A program made the position numbers and the translations under genes. Shown here piece by piece: positions 35,522 to 47,214 of a stretch of 64,000 nucleotides of DNA. How positions within the stretch are numbered: position 1 is the first letter of the stretch; every line of letters starts with the position of its first letter. Under the pieces are notes generated by a model. The model was not told the DNA's origin and made no database searches. It worked only from the letters and a program-made list of their open reading frames with translations. The stretch lies in the NCBI GenBank assembly GCA_002794735.1, contig NBAZ01000014.1, forward strand, positions 248,001-312,000, in the 5' to 3' direction. The DNA comes from Pyrrhoderma lamaoense. Its lineage: Eukaryota > Basidiomycota > Agaricomycetes > Hymenochaetales > Hymenochaetaceae.

Positions 35522-36565
35522 ATGAAAAGAACCTTGGATCTGGTCTCATACGAGAGCTCTGAAGATGAGGATACCTCTCGCTCTAGACCTACCCCCAAAC
35601 GGTATGTTGATGTATTTTTTTACACTACAATTTCAGCACTTTAGTTATCCCCCATCCCCTCCAGAAAACTACCAAAGGTTTCATCTTCTCTGACGATACA
35701 GATCCCTCCGTCGGATCCAAAGAAGCATCAAGGTCGTATTCGCTCAACTCCTCATGTTGAAGGGCAATTCGCTGCCTTTGTGTACATCCCTGTCGCATTT
35801 TCCGCCAATCCAAAATTATTCAATCTTTTGTTAAAAGCCATAGACAAAGCATATGAGGTCACACCCGAAATTATGTGCGACTGGAAAGACAATGAGAATG
35901 AGAACTATGAGCTACACATCTCACTGACTCATCCAATCTACCTGCGCCATCACCAGCGAGAAGAGCTAAAACGTGCGGTAAAACAGATTGCTCTATCAAG
36001 TCATCCGTAAGAATTATGTATGACTAGTTAACGTGTGGACTAAGACGTGTGACATATAGTTTCACCGCATCTTTCTCGACCTTTACTTCTTTCAGTAATG
36101 ATGAGTGTACTCGGACGTTTCTCAGTGTCGAAGTTGGTGCAGGACATAATGAGGTAATTAGAGAACTCCTTCTGGTTGAAAAGTTAACTTAATGTGTCGC
36201 ACTCAATCTAGATGAAATCACTTTCAAAAGCTCTTCTCCCGATGCTCAATGGTTTTCGTCAGAAAGAATATTATGACCAGCCTCGATTTCATGCTTCGAT
36301 TGCGTGGGCATTGTTGAATTCATTTTCCTCCTCAACCATCGAAGAAACACCTTCTGAGCCTGCTTATCAATTAAGTACAAGGGAACAGGGAATGAAAACA
36401 AAAGTAGCTAAAGCAATTGATGCGTTTCCCGAAAACTTGGTTCCAGACCTAAATGCCATGTTTAAGCAGGAGCTAGCAAGTTCTGTTGTGGGCACCTTTG
36501 ATGTAGAACAGCTTTGTATAAGGATTGGGAAAGAAAAATCATCCTGGAATTTAACTGGAAAATAA
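35522..36565 (+). CDS. USB1: U6 snRNA 3'-phosphodiesterase (USB1/MPN1)
   Basis: Nuclear 2H-phosphodiesterase that trims the oligo-U tail of U6 snRNA and leaves a protected end. The two catalytic H-x-S/T motifs are present: 'ELHISLTHPIYLRHHQ' and 'RFHASIAWAL'. The N-terminus is hydrophilic ('MKRTLDLVSYESSEDEDTS'), then 'FAAFVYIPV' opens the fold, as in other USB1 proteins. Three introns join in frame. About 290 residues, normal for fungi. It lies just upstream of RRP6 in the same direction, with about 400 bases between. Confidence 0.93.
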
Positions 36566-36967
36566 AGCGGGTCTCTTCTAACACGTGTTAGAGATCCTAA
36601 GCTTTTGCATCGAAAAATTTGGATGCAAAAAGAGGTATGGCAAGGACGTTATTTTCTCGTAACGGCACCTTGAAGCCTCCCACCACTCGCCATCAAAGGA
36701 TAGCTACCATTCCCAGTAATTTTTGAACAACTATTACACATGTGTATTAATTTTTACCGAAATAGCACCAATTTTTTTTTGTTGGATTGACTGCAGGTCT
36801 TTGTACGTTCATAGCTATTTACTAACAAAGAAATAGAGTAGCTCAGTTGTTTTCGGCTATTTGCGCTTTGAACGCGGCGCCGATCAATTTGTAAACTTCT
36901 CCTCTACTGTAACTGGAAGAATATTAATATTGTTTGTGTGAGCGCACCCGCAGATTTCTCTGCTATC
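36566..36967 (+). other. Intergenic spacer USB1-RRP6
   Basis: USB1 3' flank and RRP6 promoter; no other feature is recognisable. Confidence 0.4.
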
Positions 36968-39934
36968 ATGTCAGCTAAAGCAGGAAGCTCAAAAATGGGC
37001 TCAATAACTCGAGAATTGTTTGATGATTATAATACGACGGCCCAGACGGTGGCTCTAAATTCGACAAAACTTGCAGCCGCATTACCTGCAGATATCGGTT
37101 TCCACCGTTCAATAGACAATGAATTTTCCAATGCAATCGACGCTTGTTCTGAAAGGGCTCTAGCTCTCACAAATAAGCTACTTGTACTGGCCCAGGATAA
37201 CATCCCATCTAACCGGCTCAAGGGAAAGTCCAAGTTGAAAAACCAGGAAGAAGTCGTCGATAGCTTTGGTGCTCTGGTCGTCGACGTATTGGACCAATTC
37301 TTTGAAGGAGCAGTATGTACAAGCGTCTTATTGAACCTCATCCAGTGCTATTGCGACTAACAGGTCTTGTAGGATATGAGCCTTGACGAACACTATGGCA
37401 GATCGAAACCTGCCGCTGTATCAGTTAAAAATATTCCCGCTGGAAACACGGTATGCTTTTTGTGTTTCCTTTGCATTGACATCATACCAACACTCGATCT
37501 AGACTCTGTCTACTAGACAAGGTCGTCTTGATCAATCGATCCTTAACGCATCGCATCTCCCTAAACCTCAGCTAATGTTCAAACGGAAGGTGGACAACAG
37601 CAATACATCTAATTGGATGCCGACTCTTAAGCATAAATATAACGCTAAAGTACCTTTGGGACTGTATTTCAAAGATGAATCTTTATATTACTCAGAAGAG
37701 GATACCCCTCTTCCAAGGTAAGCTACGTTGTCTTGGCTCTCTTCTCGTGCTCTCTGACGTTTATAAGGAAATCACATCCGTATCTATATGAGATAGAACA
37801 TATTTCATATCCTTCAAGCCTATTCGAACATAAAGAAGCAAATTTTCCGAAGGAACCCGAGGATACACCATTTACTTTAGTAAACACTGTGTCTGGGCTC
37901 GAAACTTTACTCGACAAGCTAAGAACCGCCGATGAGATCGCAGTTGATCTTGAGCACCATAGTTATCGCACTTTCTCAGGGTTTGTATGTTTGATGCAGA
38001 TTAGCACCCGAGAAGAGGACTTCATCATTGATACTTTATCACTGAGAGAAGAGCTTGAGGACCTCAATGAAATCTTTAGTGACCCTAATATTGTGAAGGT
38101 TTTTCACGGCGCTGAGAGCGATATAGTTTGGCTTCAACAAGACTTTAATATCTTTGTAGTGAACCTTTTTGATACGTTTCATGCCTCAAAACTACTCGGT
38201 ATGCTCTATTGAAAACCTAGTAACACTATACTCAACAATTGTAAAGATTTCCCGAAACACGGTTTAGGTGCATTGCTTCAAATGTATTGTAACATCACCC
38301 CTGATAAGAGATACCAGCTCGCAGACTGGAGGATACGGTAGGTGGTATTCATATCATGATCACCCCCCCCCTCCCCCCTAACTGAAGTCTTATAATAGTC
38401 CCTTACCTGCTGAGATGCTAGATTATGCCCGGTCAGATACACATTTCCTGTTATACATATATGACAATCTTCGCAATGCTCTCCTTGATAGAGCGGATGG
38501 AAAGCCAGATCTCATTCAAGCCGCGTTAACTCGTTCTCAGGAAACAGCATTACGCATGTATGAGCCAGAAGTGTATGACTATGAAACCGGGAATGGTCCG
38601 GGAGGCTGGAACGTTCTTGCTCAAAAATGGGGACGAGTATTGTCAGGGAAGCAGCTCGCAGTGTTCCGCTCAGTACATGCTTGGAGAGATAGTATTGCTC
38701 GTTCGGAAGATGAGAGTACTCGTTTCGTACTCCCAAATCACTACTTGTTCCAGGTTGCAGAAAGACCTCCTGCTGATATGGCGGGGCTTTTGGCGCTTTT
38801 TAAGCCGGTTCCTACTTTGGTACGCACAAGAGGCGCGAGCTTACTTGCGGCCATCCGTTCTGCACTCAAGGAGTCCTCGGAAGGGAATGCTAAAGAACCA
38901 GTTGAAATTGATACGAAAGCTCTAGACCGTCTACCTTCGGAAGCTGTTGCAAAAGACACATTAATACAAATTCCAGAAGTGCCTACCAGACCAGATTCAC
39001 TCATCATTTCTGAACAGAACGCCCCGAACTTATGGGGGTTGCAAAAGAATGGTTAGATTGTTGATATTGCAAGATTTCCTAAAGGGCTTAATTGTTTTCT
39101 TTCTATAGCTTTTTCTGCGAGCTCGTCTTTGCTTGGCACAATGTCAAGTAAAAGCAATTCTGTTTCCTATACTTACACTTCTGATAAAAGCAGCCTTTTC
39201 CCTGGTGGTTGGTCTGTTACTGTGAGTGATATACCTGAGCCTACATCTAGTCCAATAATGACGTGATGCTGTTCAGAAAACACCGTTACGTCAACTACAA
39301 AACTCGAACTCTAAGGACCGTTATCTTGAAGTTCTCTCACGTATACATAATACACTGGCTATAGCGCCATTGCCACCTATTGCTGCGCATCCTAATGAGT
39401 CAAACAGCAAAGCAGATTTTGATGAAAACACGCCCACAGATGCAATCCCAGTTCTATCTGAACAGATCGAGATTCCCTTCGTGCCGTCTTTCCAACGTTC
39501 AAATAATAGTACTACCAATCCCGATGTTACCGATACTATAGTGATAGTCGGTAAAGCCCGGCAAAAGAAGCGCAAACGCACGAAAGTATCGAATGAAGAA
39601 GCTACTACAAACTCGTCGAGCTCTAAAAAGATTAAAAATGAAGATTCGTCTTCTGAGGATAAACCTGGAGACTTGAAAGAGCAAGTTGAACAATTCGACT
39701 ACTCAGCAACCCCTAACTTCTTGGATGGGCCTGGCATAGACAAAGCATCTCAATTGGGCCCTAGCAAGGGAAAGAAAATGAAAGGTTTGGGCTTTGACAT
39801 CTGTTTTAGTATGATAGATTGCTGATTCTATGACATTGGTAGGACAAGGGCTTGGCCATGGGAACTTTCCCGCACCTCCAAGGGCTTATAACGAAGTGAA
39901 GGGTGGTAACAAATCATATACCTTTAAAAGATGA
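36968..39934 (+). CDS. RRP6: Exosome 3'-5' exoribonuclease RRP6 (EXOSC10)
   Basis: Nuclear exosome-associated RNase of the DEDDy family; it processes 5.8S rRNA and snoRNAs and degrades aberrant RNA. The N-terminal PMC2NT region covers about the first 130 residues ('[20 protein letters not shown]'). The exonuclease domain has the acidic residues in '[16 protein letters not shown]', '[16 protein letters not shown]' and '[17 protein letters not shown]' (Tyr and Asp of DEDDy). An HRDC domain follows ('[20 protein letters not shown]'). The C-terminus is lysine-rich and ends '[10 protein letters not shown]', as in other Rrp6 proteins. About eight introns, one with a long C-rich tract near 38363. 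The ATG at 36968 is used. No frame breaks were seen. Confidence 0.95.
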
Positions 39935-40522
39935 AGACTAAAAACTTCTTGATATCTTCACAATTTCATGTAATCCTAGAATGTACAACGAATTGCACTT
40001 GAAAGAACCCTGTGTAAACTTTCTACAGTGCTCTTCTCCAAGGATTTTTGTGAGTTCCGAGGGGGTGCGTTGGCCACATGTTTAGCATTGGTTTCTTTAA
40101 CTACTGTCCACATGCCAGATATCTAAGGCAATTTTTAAGTGTTTTGAATCTCTGACTTCGTAGATGATGAATCCGTACTATATGCGGAAGACCTTTTCAA
40201 ATGATCTTTTGATCTCAACAGTTCTTACAAAAGTTGCTAAACAACTTTTTTAGCAGAAACATGATTTACATTTTTGAAAGTTTTCTATCGGCATCTCTTC
40301 GGCATCGTTCCGAATCTTGACAAAAATTATAATATCCGATAGTACCGAACGGCACCTCATTGTGGTCCTAGTATTTGTTTACAAACTCACGCCAGACAAC
40401 AGGGTGATGACGCTAGAAGACTCCGGATAACATATATAGCTCGCCATGAAAGATTTGACTAGGCAGGGTTTAACCCCAATACCCCCACACACTTTATAAC
40501 AACTTGTAACATTCCAGTATAC
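39935..40522 (+). other. Intergenic spacer RRP6-MFS gene
   Basis: 3' flank and promoter. No gene, repeat or RNA is recognisable. Confidence 0.4.
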
Positions 40523-42780
40523 ATGGCTATGAGTGGAGATACTACACCTACTACTGTCCCTGCTAGCCCATACAGCCCCCCACTGAGCTCGTAACTCCTT
40601 CAAAGTCCCCAGACTTGGTTACACCAGCGGAAGCTGTAGATATTGAACATGTAGCAGTCAACGACGACCCTCGAGAATGGTCGCAATTTCGAAAGGCATA
40701 GTATATTCTTTGTTAAAGAATGTTCAATGTAACATCAATTGTTGACAATATTGACAATATGTTGTCGTTGTTGTCGGTGAACTTGTAGACTACTATTCTT
40801 GCAATCGTAGCTTCTGCATCCATGCTCGCAACTTTTGCAACGAACATTTATTCACGTAAGTGACCGGACCGAGATGAGAGGCCACCGAAACATCTATGAC
40901 TCACACAACTCTTTTTACCCGTTATAGCGGCGCTTAGTCAGGTTAAAGCCGACCTTCATGCCACCGATACTCAGATAGCTACAAGTCTCTCTACGTTCAT
41001 CATCGTGCAAGGAATCGCACCCTTATTTTGGAGTGCCCTGTCTGAAATAAAGGGGAGAAAGGTTTGTCCTCTTAGCGTGGCTATGAATATATCAAAGGAT
41101 ATAATTATAAATCATATTTAATAGATTGTTTACATCACTGCTGAAAGTGTGAGCAGCGGCAACCCAAAACAAAATCACACATATGAAACTTACATTATCT
41201 ACAGATTTTCATAGCTGGATGTATAATAGTCGGTACTGCGAAGAGTATAGCTGTTGTGATTGCTCTAAGATGTTTCCAAGCTTTTGGGTAAGCTCGGGTG
41301 TCTGAGTTATTATGAAAGATAATTAAGTTCCTTTTTTAAAGTTCTTCTGCAGTATTTTCCGTCGGTGCGGGAACATTAGCAGATATTTATGAGCCACATG
41401 AACGTGGAACCATGATGGGGTTATATTATGCCGCTCCCCTTCTTGGACCATCCCTCGGACCAATCCTTGGTGGCGCCCTCACAGAAGCATGGAACTGGAG
41501 AGCAACGTTCTATTTTTTGGCAGCCTTCTGTAGTCTTTCCTTGGGTAGCTTCTTCCTCTTTAAAGATACATTCCGCAGAGAACGTAGCCTTGCATACCAA
41601 TCCGCACTAAAGAGGGCAAAGATCAGCTTGGACAATAAGCATAGACGTAAGTTGGCGAGCTCACAGACGACTACTGTAGACGAAACCTTTAAGCGAGCAG
41701 AGGATCCTTCGGTTACTAATGAGAAGGATATCGAAGGACAAACTCGTAATAGTGTTCCAGTATCTGTTCCCAATGCCCCAGCGAGTGTACAGGACGTTAA
41801 ACTCAAGCTCCGTGACGTAAATCCTTTAGCTCCTATTCCTAGGATTCTGAGGCAGCGAAGCAATTTCCTCATTCTCATTGCCTCTGGTGTGATCTTATTA
41901 ATTAATTTTACCATAATTAATCTTATTAACCATTCCTATATTCAAGGTCTGTTATTCGCATTCAGTTATTCCATCCTATATACTTGCTCTCGTACTTTCT
42001 CAAATAATTATGGATACAATGCACTCCAAGTTGGTCTTGTGCTACTTGCATTTGGTATAGGTACGCAAGCAATTTAGTTGATAATACTGGTACTGATTAA
42101 TCAACTTAGGTAGTATGACTGGTAGTATCTTGGGAGGACGCTGGTCGGACTCCGCTCTGCGCCGTCTGAAGGCGAAGAACGGCGGGGTTGGAAGCCCGGA
42201 GGTTTGTCTCATTAAAACTCCTTTTTCAAATAGCCAATCAAAAAGGGAATTTACTAATCTATTTTTATACCCATCCTCATATCTAATTAATTAAGATGAG
42301 ACTTCAAAGTACTAAATGGGCAATGCCTTTACTCCCAATTTCATCTGTGGCTTACGCTTGGTTATGCGAGAAGAAGGTTCATGTTGCTGCTGTATGTGTT
42401 GCTTTATTCTTTGCTGGCTTTCTGTCTGTGTAAGTGTTACAATTTTTTTATGAATCTCACATCTAAAGGTCTTTCCTCTTTGCAGTTGGATATATTCTTC
42501 AACTCTTGCTTACATCGTAGATGCTAATGTTGGCCGCTCATCTTCCGCTATCGCTTGCAATAGCGCATTCCGGGGCACACTTGGTTTCGCAGCAGCTGAA
42601 ATAGCTGTTCCCCTACAGAACACGATTGGCGATGGGGGTCTATACACTATCTGGGCCGGTTTGCTCAGCATAGCTACCTCACTAATTCTGCTATTAATAT
42701 TGAAGGGCCAAGAATGGCGTGATAAAGATCTCCAGAAGGAGAAGGAGAAGGAGGATAAGAAAGAGAATAATAATCCGTGA
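40523..42780 (+). CDS. MFS transporter (DHA1-like), one apparent frameshift
   Basis: Twelve-helix proton-antiport carrier of the major facilitator superfamily; drug or polyamine export is the usual DHA1 role. The N-terminus is Pro/Thr-rich, then 'TTILAIVASASMLATFATNI', 'LSTFIIVQGIAPLFWSALSE' with 'IKGRK' (motif A region), a 24-base exon 'IVYITAES', 'IFIAGCIIVGTAKSIAVV', 'LADIYEPHERGTMMGL', 'GPSLGPILGGALTEAWNWRA' (motif C-like), a long charged central loop, then 'GSILGGRWSD' and a lysine/glutamate-rich end. One C appears lost from a six-C run at 40576-40581, putting a stop after 'YSPPLSS'. The first intron, after 'WSQFRK', has no clear canonical donor. The substrate is unknown. Confidence 0.87.
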
Positions 42781-43056
42781 AGTAATCTGCGGAAGCTAAA
42801 GGAGGTTATCCCGTCCCATTTTCTCCCTTTATCACTTCCATTCTTCGCTTTATGGTCCGAGTGATAGCCCCACTCTCTCATTATATTTTCTTAGCTACCT
42901 ATAACTAACTACTAGACCGCTCATAGATTTCTTGATTGATCAAGACTAGAGGCATACATATAACATGCATGCCAATGATATCATCTCCTCTCTGGATTAT
43001 GTATAAGAATACGTTTGTTGTACTCCTATATTTGATAGAATATATATTCTCTTCTT

Positions 43057-44191
43057 CTAAATTTCCTCATCACCAACGGCACCCTCCTTTCCTGGACTTC
43101 CTGCCGTTCTCCAAGCAGCTAAAATAAGTTCAACTACATCTTCAATCCCTGTTCCTTCTTTTACAGAAGTAAAGATTGTCGGGCCGTCTCCTCGCATAAT
43201 CTTCGAGTCGCGAGCCATGACTTCCAAAGATGCACCGACATATGGTGCAAGGTCGATCTAAAATGATATATCTAAATTTAAGAACTGATAAGAAAATAAA
43301 TTACAAACCTTGTTGACGACTAGGACATCAGATTGTGATACTCCAGGGCCTCCTTTACGCGGGATTTTATCACCCCCCTACGCGATTGAGATAAGATAAG
43401 ATATCTTTTGCAAAAAACACCCAGGATGCAGACTTACAGAAACATCAATCACGTAGATAATATAGTCTGCGAGTTCACGGGAGTAGTTTGCTGCAAGGTT
43501 ATCACCTCCACTCTCTACAAACAGAAGTTGGCAGTTGAATTTCGCTTGTAGCGTTTCAAGTGCGCCCATATTAGCAGAGATGTCTTCACGAATAGCTGCA
43601 TGCGGACAACCGCCAGTCTCAATTGCCTGTATGCGGTCCGCTGGGAGAGCCTTATTCCGAATTAAGAACTCTTGATCTTCCCGAGTGAAGATATCGTTTG
43701 TTACAGTTGCTGATGGCAGATGTATAAATTGCTCTGATCTCAGTTGAGATATTGAGATTTCGTACCGATGTTGAATTGTTTTCTTAGTCTGCGACATAGG
43801 GCCAAGGTAAGTGCCGTTTTTCCAGATCCGACAGGACTATCATCATTCTTTAATATTCCATACACATGTACATTTAGAACCAGAGCATACTCCAGACGTA
43901 CCCACCGATCCCAACTGTGAAGCCCCTTTCCTCGAAATTACGAGAGGAATAACTTGGCATTTCACGCTCCGAGAACTTCCCTGTATTGTATCATATAATG
44001 ATCTGACCATCACACAGGACATAAGAGATCATACCGGCACTTTCTAGATGCTCATGAGTATGACCATGTTCCTCAGGTCCATGAGCGTGAGTATGGCTAC
44101 TGTTGCCGTGTTCATGAGAATGCGAAGTTACTCCCTGAGCCGATGCGGCTCCAGAAAGGTTGTTGATGAACTGAACTGTCTCGTTCTTCAT
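43057..44191 (-). CDS. ureG: Urease accessory GTPase UreG
   Basis: SIMIBI-class GTPase that delivers nickel to urease. The N-terminus (after '[20 protein letters not shown]') is His-rich ('[20 protein letters not shown]'), a probable nickel-binding extension typical of eukaryotic UreG. The P-loop '[14 protein letters not shown]' is split by an intron within it. Then '[14 protein letters not shown]', '[16 protein letters not shown]' with the conserved Cys-Pro-His nickel-site motif, '[13 protein letters not shown]', '[19 protein letters not shown]' and '[16 protein letters not shown]' (G4 NKxD). Five or so introns join in frame. No urease or other accessory gene is in the window. The ATG at 44191 is preferred over upstream non-ATG starts. 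Confidence 0.95.
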
Positions 44192-44966
44192 TTTCCGCAA
44201 ATGATGTGAAAGCAAAGCAAGTACAAAGACGCATACAGTCACTACCAAACGAACTTAAATCCGATGACGATGCCGATCTCCAAGAACGAGAGAAGCCTAT
44301 GAATAGAACTTATGTAAGAAAAAAGTATTATCTGTATATTTCACACTCCACACTGATGCATCGTAAGTCCGGAACTTTACTGATTTCGAACTCACATCTA
44401 GCCTCCATGTATATATATTATTTATACATCATAAGTTATACAGGATGCAATGTACCTTATGAGAAAACTACCGGAAATTTCACATAATCTTTTCTACTTC
44501 AGATTGCTGCTTTTTTGCAAGGTGTTTTATGATACTGAAAAACCCTTCTTGTCGGATCCACAGAAGCAACAACTCCTTGCTTCCTTTCAAAGATTTTCAC
44601 TCAATCAACCTGGGGGCGAGGGCCTCGCCCTGGCTCCCACGTCCGAAAAGTCTATACTTATTCTCGTTTCAGGCTCCTGTCCCTGGGATAAATCAAGTAT
44701 AAAAACGATCAAAAGGGACAGAAGGTCGACTACAGACGCATGTCCACCTTCGATCTCCGCATTTTGAATAGCGAAAGTTGCGATCCTATTCATGTTCCTT
44801 GCAAATTATATATAAAGACAACGCAACTTGATCACATCAACAAGGTACGAGTAAAACCATCCGATTCTGACCATACTTCGACACGGACAGGAATATAAAA
44901 ATTCGTACGTAGTAGTCTACAACATGTTCATCCCCCAGAGTTGACTTTCAAAAACTCTGAAAAAAC
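44192..44966. other. Divergent intergenic region (UreG / lectin-like copy 2)
   Basis: Promoters of both neighbours; several TATA-like stretches before 44967. An open frame at 44450-44767 has no recognisable content and no clear start, so it is not called. Confidence 0.4.
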
Positions 44967-45756
44967 ATGGCTCCAACTAGTATTCGTTCGAGTAATCTTA
45001 ATCTCACCCAACTCGCTTCACTTACCGCTAATGCGGTAGTTCCCTCTGCTGGGAAAACATTTACCTTACATAACCTCGCTTTTAACCATGTTCTTGATAA
45101 TGCAGGGAGTCAGACCTTTGATGGAAATCAAGTTCTTGCTTGGTCATTGAATTCTCCATCAACAGAAAATCAACAGGTTAATTTTACCTATCTCAGAAAA
45201 TTACTGTCGTATTTATAGGAAATTTTCAGTGGACATATCTTGATTATCCATCAACCGCTGGTGATGCAGTTTTTACTCTACAAGTTCTATCAACAGAAAA
45301 GAGCACTGCAGTCAAACAGGGTCGTGGTGGCTATCTACGCACCGACCCCGAAGTTTGTGTTTAACTTCTCTTGTTATGAAGTATTACGAATAAACTCTTT
45401 ATAAAGACTAATCTCCTCGTTCAAGCTGGACAACCGCTTCCTTGGAAGCTTATCGAAGTTGCCCCAAACATATTCAAGTAAGCTGATTATCTCCAGTGCT
45501 TATTCCCTAAACACTCTTCCATTTCTCAAGGCTGGGCTGATACCTTGTATAGGATGAGCCCTTTTGATGATGACTTTTCCGGCAATGGGGCTTTAGTGGC
45601 TACCGACCAAAATAGTGTAAACCTCTAAAATTTCTCAATATATATTAAATTTGACAAGAGATGTTTTAGGCCGTTTTAAGTCCAACTATCAACCAGGTTG
45701 CTTTAGAACAAGACGTAGACCAGCTTACTCAGTTCTGGACCTTTGGTGCTCTTTGA
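44967..45756 (+). CDS. Beta-trefoil (ricin-B-like) lectin-fold protein, copy 2
   Basis: Paralogue of the gene at 8.8-9.6 kb, with no signal peptide. Exon 1 starts 'MAPTSIRSSNLNLTQLASLT' and carries 'FTLHNLAFNHVLDNAGSQ' and 'VLAWSLNSPSTENQQ'. Then 'WTYLDYPSTAGDAVFTLQVL', 'GRGGYLRTDPE', 'LLVQAGQPLPWKLIEVAP', 'MSPFDDDFSGNGALVATDQN', and the final 'LTQFWTFGAL'. The Q-x-W/Q-F-W positions fit a beta-trefoil. Four introns; the third needs the TAG acceptor just before 'MSPFDD' to stay in frame. Intact, about 180 residues. Carbohydrate binding is inferred from the fold only. Confidence 0.78.
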
Positions 45757-47214
45757 CTCTGTATTTTACTTTTTACTTTAGTTAATAATAGTGGTCAATG
45801 TAATATGTCCAAAAGTTCTATAAATACTTATAAATATCGGATAGTGAGAGCGTAAGCAAAGTGCCAATTTTCGTTGGGCGGATGAGAGTGGCACTGTGCA
45901 CGTATACATACTCTTATCTCAGTATTATTTTTCTGTGTTCTTAGTGTTCTGCATCTTATAGTTAGCTATCACAAGTAAACTCCACCACTTCCTTCATGGA
46001 ACCTCATTATTCCCGTGGTGTAATAGGGTATGTTGTGCTCTTCCCCCCGCATACACTCTATACCCCCCCCCCCCATAATCATAGTAAGACATGCAAAGGG
46101 CAGATGCTTCAAGCTTGTGAGTCATATATTCAAATTATTTGCCGTCTTCTAGGCCGTCACAATATGTGACAACAAACGGGTATCATGCCTACAAGAGGAG
46201 CATGGGGTTTGTTAAGGTTAACCGGATCTATTAGAGTAACCTCCCTGGTAATGTTCACTTACCATCATCGGCTAGTCGCCCAGAGTCTGGATTCTCGCCA
46301 GGGTACAGTGAAGCCCCCTTTTCAAAACCTTTCAACCTGAGGATTAGGGCGGAGAGGGCTTGATAAATTTTTCTTGGGTTTATTACAGGGTGCCTTTTCA
46401 GGCCTGGAAATCGAAAGGTACTAGATATACAGAACTGTAATACGAAAGGATGCCAAGCACTAACAAATAAGCGAGTGCTTCCTCAGATCTAAAGGAGATA
46501 ATATCTAATAAGCGTATGTCGTTACTGACTCCCGCAGAGCTTTTAAGGGCTTGCCGGCTATATATGATAGATTAAGCCGATTAAATTAGCCATACTTAGT
46601 AAATTTATTTACTTACAAATACTCTTAGATAAGCGATATACACTGCCTAAATTGTGGAAAACTGGCCTATGATGGTCTTTCCCCACAAACTCTGTTGCCG
46701 CCCGCATTTTGGGGCCCAGGGATCTGATTTCTAGGGTCCTATGCCCACTTGTACACCAAAAATATTTCCGAATGCTCGCGCTGAGTGCGGGAAAATAATA
46801 ATGCTGAGAACACAAGGTACATATATTTCCACGTGGAATTTGTGTGCACAAAGTGAATTTATTGCGAGGCAGATTGCGAGAACATCTATGATATTTACTT
46901 TTTTTGTTAGGGAAGCAATCAATAGTGCTGTATAGACTATAAGAAATGCATGTTCTCTGAATGTCGGCAATAGCAAAAGCGTAGGCTTTCATCGGTGAAA
47001 AGCTAGTTTACAAATATGAATTCGTTGACAGGAACCAAAACAGCAAAATATATGCTTTTTGAATGAGAGATATGGAAAATCAACTGCAAAAATAAAACAG
47101 GTAAGACTACAAGTTTTTGTTACATAAACAGAAAAAAGGCAAAGGAAAGTAGTGTGTTAAAGCTATCGACTAATTGTACATCTCTAATCAAAACAGTTTA
47201 TTTGATGGCATCTA
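45757..47214. other. Convergent intergenic region with poly-C tract
   Basis: 1.5 kb between convergent 3' ends. It contains a run of about 14 C near 46062-46076. Open frames around 46609-46992 overlap on both strands without recognisable content, so I call no gene. Confidence 0.45.

Noticed and set aside
42510..42881. Minus-strand open frame opposite the MFS C-terminus
   Set aside because: Antisense shadow of the last MFS exon.
43378..43797. Apparent 18-residue insertion in UreG after the P-loop
   Set aside because: It is an intron with a GTACGA donor and CATCAG acceptor that restores '[11 protein letters not shown]'.
46609..46992. Overlapping open frames on both strands in the spacer at 46-47 kb
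   Set aside because: No homology, no splice logic, and three frames open at once, as expected by chance in such a spacer.
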